From a virus, in IMG/VR virus record IMGVR_UViG_3300020205_000341, positions 1-31,020 of that record: a stretch of 31,020 nucleotides of DNA. One strand, 5' to 3'. Shown in pieces: positions 28,275 to 31,020 of this stretch. A program made the position numbers and the translations under genes. Within the stretch, counting starts at the first letter, position 1. The number at the start of each line of letters is the position of its first letter. Under the pieces are notes generated by a model, which ran no database searches, was not told the DNA's origin, and worked only from the letters and a program-made list of their open reading frames with translations.

Positions 28275-28294
28275 ATCGTTTAAATATTATGAAG
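28270..28294 (+). promoter_or_regulatory. CGTTTAA element, copy 3 (head block start)
   Basis: AATAAATCGTTTAAATATT then ATGAAG. The same 14-base start as at 19573 is present, and CGTTTAA begins 12 nt before the ATG. The TAA near its left end is the stop of the tape measure gene. Confidence 0.5.
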
Positions 28295-28879
28295 ATTATA
28301 GAATTAGTAATTGACTCAAAGGATGAATTAAGCGGAATTGACGCAGTTTCTGTCGTTCATTCTCCTGCCATAGAGGAAAACTTTATTGCCTTAGCAAAAC
28401 ACGAAATAGAGTTAAAAGAAATTGACGCAGAGAAAAAGATTCTTATGGGAGCTGCATTAGTTCCTAATAAACAAATCTACCGAGTAAACGAAAAGACGAA
28501 AGAGGAATACCATATTTACTTCTCTGAAAACACGGTAAGACAAGCATCAGAGTTATTTTTAATGAACTCCAATCAAAACAACGCAACCTACGAACACGAC
28601 AAGAAACTCGAAGGAATGTCAGTTGTAGAAAGTTGGATCATTGAAGATTCTAAACTAGACAAGTCAGCTAAATACGGATTTGATTTACCAAAAGGAACTT
28701 GGATGATATCAATGAAGGTAAACAACGAGCAAGTTTGGAGTGACGTTAAAGCTGGTAAAGTAAAAGGATTCAGTATTGAAGGTTACTTCGCTGACAAGTT
28801 AGAAATGTCAATGATGAGTGAAGAAGATATTTTACTAGAAAAAATCAAACAAATAATTATACAAGATGAGCAAATTTAA
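28289..28879 (+). CDS. XkdF-like prohead serine protease
   Basis: This 196-aa protease candidate would process the scaffold and capsid during maturation. The start MKIIELVIDSKDELSGIDAV and the block VSVVHSPAIEENFIALAKHE match the XkdF (peptidase S78-like) group. His103 in NATYEHDKKLEGMSVVES and Ser162 in KGFSIEGYF are the probable catalytic residues, with spacing typical for this fold. GTWMISMKVNNEQVWSDVKA lies between them. Its gene is directly upstream of the scaffold candidate and capsid, as expected. It overlaps the next small gene by 14 bases. Confidence 0.82.
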   Translation: MKIIELVIDSKDELSGIDAVSVVHSPAIEENFIALAKHEIELKEIDAEKKILMGAALVPNKQIYRVNEKTKEEYHIYFSENTVRQASELFLMNSNQNNATYEHDKKLEGMSVVESWIIEDSKLDKSAKYGFDLPKGTWMISMKVNNEQVWSDVKAGKVKGFSIEGYFADKLEMSMMSEEDILLEKIKQIIIQDEQI

Positions 28880-29066
28880 AACACCAAGTTATTCTTCTCC
28901 TAAAGCAGGAAGTAAAAGAGGATGCCTATGTGAAAACGGAACATACTCTAAGAAATGTTGTGATGGAACTCTACAAGCACAGGGCATAGGAGCTACTACA
29001 GGAACTGAATCAGTTTCCGTAACAACTAATGGCGGAACAAGAACTATCGTTCGTCAGAACGGATAA
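28866..29066 (+). CDS. Small Cys-rich protein of the head block
   Basis: This 66-aa protein, MSKFKTPSYSSPKAGSKRGC with the cluster RGCLCENGTYSKKCCDGTLQ (four Cys), then a Thr/Gly-rich end. Proteins with GCLC...KCCDG are frequent in flavobacterial phages between protease and scaffold. Zinc binding or a disulfide role is possible; the function is unknown. Confidence 0.65.
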   Translation: MSKFKTPSYSSPKAGSKRGCLCENGTYSKKCCDGTLQAQGIGATTGTESVSVTTNGGTRTIVRQNG

Positions 29067-29112
29067 AATACAACACAATTATAATATAAACGTTTTATTA
29101 AAAAAAAGAACA

Positions 29113-29520
29113 ATGGGATTAAACGAAGTATTTAAGAAAGTAGCAGATATTGAGAGAAATGCTACAGAGTTAGCAAGTCATAAAATTGACTTAGGAACAA
29201 TTGAAGATATTGCTTATCAATATAAAAGTATTAATGCAATCAATAATACTTATAACAAATTGGATGCAACTGTTCAAAAAAATATTGCTCCTTTAAATGC
29301 AGCTTATAAACAAATAGTAATTAATCAAGGATACGCAAAAAAAATTACTCCTGTGCTGGATAGATTACAAGCTACATTAGTTAAACAAGCAAATGATTTA
29401 GGAGTGAATTACAAAGAGCTACCTGCGTTTAAGCAATTAATGGAAACATATAGTTTTGTAAGTCAAATTGATGATTCAATTACAAACTCAGTAGATGCAG
29501 TTAAATCAATAGGTAAATAA
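29113..29520 (+). CDS. Small helical protein of the head block
   Basis: This 135-aa protein is entirely helical from MGLNEVFKKVADIERNATEL to the end (SITNSVDAVKSIGK). I chose the ATG at 29113, preceded by an A-rich stretch. The in-frame upstream start at 29029 lies inside the previous gene and would add 28 unrelated residues. No family is recognised. A capsid assembly partner is plausible by position between protease and scaffold. Confidence 0.65.
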   Translation: MGLNEVFKKVADIERNATELASHKIDLGTIEDIAYQYKSINAINNTYNKLDATVQKNIAPLNAAYKQIVINQGYAKKITPVLDRLQATLVKQANDLGVNYKELPAFKQLMETYSFVSQIDDSITNSVDAVKSIGK

Positions 29521-29529
29521 AAACGAAAA

Positions 29530-30123
29530 ATGAAAAATAGCACAATTAACAAAATCAAATCACTTTTAGGAATGGAAGTGAAATTAGAGCAAATGAAGTT
29601 GATGGATGGAGTTACGGTTCTTGAAGCAGACGCATTTGAAATGGATAACGAGGTTTTTATCGTTACGGAAGATGAGCAAAAAATTCCTTTACCAATAGGT
29701 GAATACGAATTAGAAAGCGGAATGATCCTAGTAGTAGAAGTTGAAGGTATCATCAAAGAAGTTAAAGAAGCAGTAGTTGAAGAAGAAGTTGCTCCAGAAG
29801 TAGAAGCTCCTGAATCAGAAGTAGAAGTTGAAGTTGAAGCAGAAGCGACAACACCAACTGCTAAGAAAACTATCGAGTCTATCGTTAAAGAAACTTTCTT
29901 CTCAGAAATCGAAGCACTTAAAAACGAAAATATTGAATTGAAAGCTAAATTGGAATTGCTTTCTAAAGTTGACGTAGTTACAGAAGAGGTAACCGAACTT
30001 TCAGAAGAGCCTAAACCTATCAGCTTTAATCCTGAAAACACGAATATCATTGAAAACATCCGTTACGCTAAAAAAGGTAACCGTACAACAATGGATTCAA
30101 TCTTTGAAAAATTAAACAAATAA
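29530..30123 (+). CDS. Scaffolding protein candidate
   Basis: This 197-aa, strongly acidic protein has residues 1-75 with short strands and helix (NKIKSLLGMEVKLEQMKLMD). About 75-110 is a Glu/Val repeat (VKEAVVEEEVAPEVEAPESE and repeated EVEVE). About 115-145 is a helix with coiled-coil spacing (EIEALKNENIELKAKLELLS). The C-terminus includes ENIRYAKKGNRTTMDSIFEK, a basic helix that could bind the capsid. Acidic, coiled-coil proteins between protease and capsid are usually scaffolds. The next gene, 26 bases later, is the capsid. Confidence 0.7.
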   Translation: MKNSTINKIKSLLGMEVKLEQMKLMDGVTVLEADAFEMDNEVFIVTEDEQKIPLPIGEYELESGMILVVEVEGIIKEVKEAVVEEEVAPEVEAPESEVEVEVEAEATTPTAKKTIESIVKETFFSEIEALKNENIELKAKLELLSKVDVVTEEVTELSEEPKPISFNPENTNIIENIRYAKKGNRTTMDSIFEKLNK

Positions 30124-30149
30124 TATTAACTAACAAACATTTTTAAAAA

Positions 30150-31020
30150 ATGGCAACTACAACATCAATTACAACTACTTACGCAGGAGAATTTGCAGGT
30201 AAGTACATCGCAGCAGCTTTATTGTCTGCACCAACATTGGACAAAGGTGGTATCACTATCGTTCCTAATGTGAAATTTAAACAAGTTATCAAACGTGTAG
30301 CTACAGATTCAATTATCGCCAATGCTACCTGTGATTTTGACCCCACAAGTACAATTACTTTAACTGAGAAAATCCTTCAACCTGAAGAGTTCCAAGTTAA
30401 CTTACAATTGTGTAAAAAAGATTTCGTTTCCGATTGGGAAGCTATCGCAATGGGTTATTCAGCATTTGAAGTAATGCCGAAAAACTTTACAGATTTCTTA
30501 TTGGCACACGCTGCTGAGAAAGTTGCTGCTGCAATGGAAACATCTATTTGGACAGGAGTTAACGCAACTGCAGGTCAGTTCGCAGGTATTATGACACAAT
30601 TAACTACTGATGCTGCTTTACCATCTGCACAAGAAATCGCTGCAGTTGGTGGTGGTGTTAATGCTGGTAACGTTGTTGCTGAGTTAGGTAAAATTGTTGA
30701 TGCTTGTCCTGCTGCTATCTACGGAAAAGAAGACTTGAACATTTATGTATCTAACAACATCTACCGTGCTTATGTACGTGCTTTGGGTGGTTTTGCTGCT
30801 GCTGGAGTAGGTGCTAACGGATATGACAACAAAGGAACAAACCAAGTTTTAACTGACTTGTACTTTGATGGAGTTCGTATCTTCTTGGCTAACGGATTAG
30901 CTTCTAACACTGCTTTACTTTCTCAAAAATCTAACTTGTACTTTGCAACAGGATTGTTGAACGATATGAACCAAGTGAAAGTTTTAGATATGGGTGACTT
31001 AGACGGATCACAAAACGTTC
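30150..31020 (+). CDS. Major capsid protein (continues at position 1)
   Basis: From the ATG at 30150 this frame runs to the end of the window and continues from base 3, giving 318 aa. The sequence starts MATTTSITTTYAGEFAGKYI. The middle contains KILQPEEFQVNLQLCKKDFV and the helix NFTDFLLAHAAEKVAAAMET followed by SIWTG, matching the long spine helix and nearby loop of HK97-fold capsids of Bacteroidetes phages. GKEDLNIYVSNNIYRAYVRA is the segment before the A-domain. It forms the icosahedral shell. Codons of this gene are more regular and favour GCT/GGT, as expected for high expression. It follows a scaffold candidate and precedes a terminator. Confidence 0.87.
   Translation, partial: MATTTSITTTYAGEFAGKYIAAALLSAPTLDKGGITIVPNVKFKQVIKRVATDSIIANATCDFDPTSTITLTEKILQPEEFQVNLQLCKKDFVSDWEAIAMGYSAFEVMPKNFTDFLLAHAAEKVAAAMETSIWTGVNATAGQFAGIMTQLTTDAALPSAQEIAAVGGGVNAGNVVAELGKIVDACPAAIYGKEDLNIYVSNNIYRAYVRALGGFAAAGVGANGYDNKGTNQVLTDLYFDGVRIFLANGLASNTALLSQKSNLYFATGLLNDMNQVKVLDMGDLDGSQNV
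30922..31020. repeat. Terminal direct repeat, right copy (circular join)
   Basis: Identical to bases 1-99. See the left copy for interpretation. Confidence 0.93.

Noticed and set aside
29029-29112. Longer start for the helical head-block protein
   Set aside because: The added 28 residues overlap the Cys-rich gene and do not resemble the rest; the ATG at 29113 has the A-rich context typical of this genome.
29463-30059. 198-aa open frame on the minus strand
   Set aside because: Opposite strand of the scaffold candidate; the Ser/Thr repeats mirror the Glu/Val repeats of the real gene.
1-31020. tRNA genes
   Set aside because: I looked for cloverleaf-like stems and TTCGA-type loops in gaps between genes and found none that hold; the gaps are too short or lack the needed pairs.
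30922-31020. True direct terminal repeats of the packaged DNA
   Set aside because: The repeat is exactly 99 bases, lies inside the capsid gene with the frame continuing through one copy, and fits an assembly overlap better than a biological end.

Overview
The window is the complete or near-complete genome of a tailed phage of a Bacteroidetes host, most likely a Flavobacteriia-type host. The evidence is an AT-rich genome, start codons preceded by A-rich sequence rather than Shine-Dalgarno motifs, promoters with the Bacteroidetes TAnnTTTG minus-7 box, and structural proteins of the kind found in flavobacterial phages. Bases 1-99 are repeated exactly at 30922-31020, so the contig closes into a circle of 30,921 bp. 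The major capsid gene starts at 30150 and crosses the join to end at 185. Every gene I can support lies on the + strand. I see no integrase, excisionase or CI-like repressor, so nothing points to lysogeny.

Layout. (1) 1-6043: end of the capsid gene, a probable tail tube protein between two terminators, a small beta-rich protein, portal, connector, then the lysis cassette (holin, GH108 endolysin, one-piece spanin) and a metallophosphoesterase. (2) 6044-6504: terminator and a gene-free control region with two same-geometry palindromes, two copies of a 20-bp operator-like repeat, an AT-rich stretch and a strong promoter. (3) 6505-8208: early operon of very small overlapping genes ending in a DnaA-domain-IV-like protein, followed by a candidate structured RNA with a kissing-loop design. 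(4) 8334-14285: replication and recombination (replisome organiser, DnaB-like ATPase, C5 cytosine methyltransferase, NinG, PD-(D/E)XK-like protein, then from a second promoter ERF annealase, YqaJ/lambda-type exonuclease and a MazG-like small protein). (5) 14384-16062: nine tiny genes, each introduced by a near-identical repeat ending in its ATG, then one small membrane protein. (6) 16070-17819: SSB-like protein, Cro/XRE-like regulator, terminator, sigma-like factor and small genes. (7) 17823-28274: terminase subunits, a probable frameshifted tail-assembly chaperone, tail genes and tape measure. (8) 28289 to the end: XkdF-like prohead protease, scaffold candidate and major capsid.

The probable logic is that host RNA polymerase reads the early operon and the ERF operon from two promoters that share an internal TAATTGAAA box. 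The replisome and ERF/exonuclease genes then amplify the genome. The sigma-like and Cro-like proteins sit just ahead of the terminase and could switch on late genes.

The most unusual signals are the repeat-separated small-gene array at 14384-15779, a strongly strand-biased heptamer AAACACG across the genome, the kissing-loop RNA candidate at 8226-8317, and the T9 frameshift site at 20085. Counts and alignments were made by eye and functions come from motif recognition, so assignments for the small proteins are tentative.
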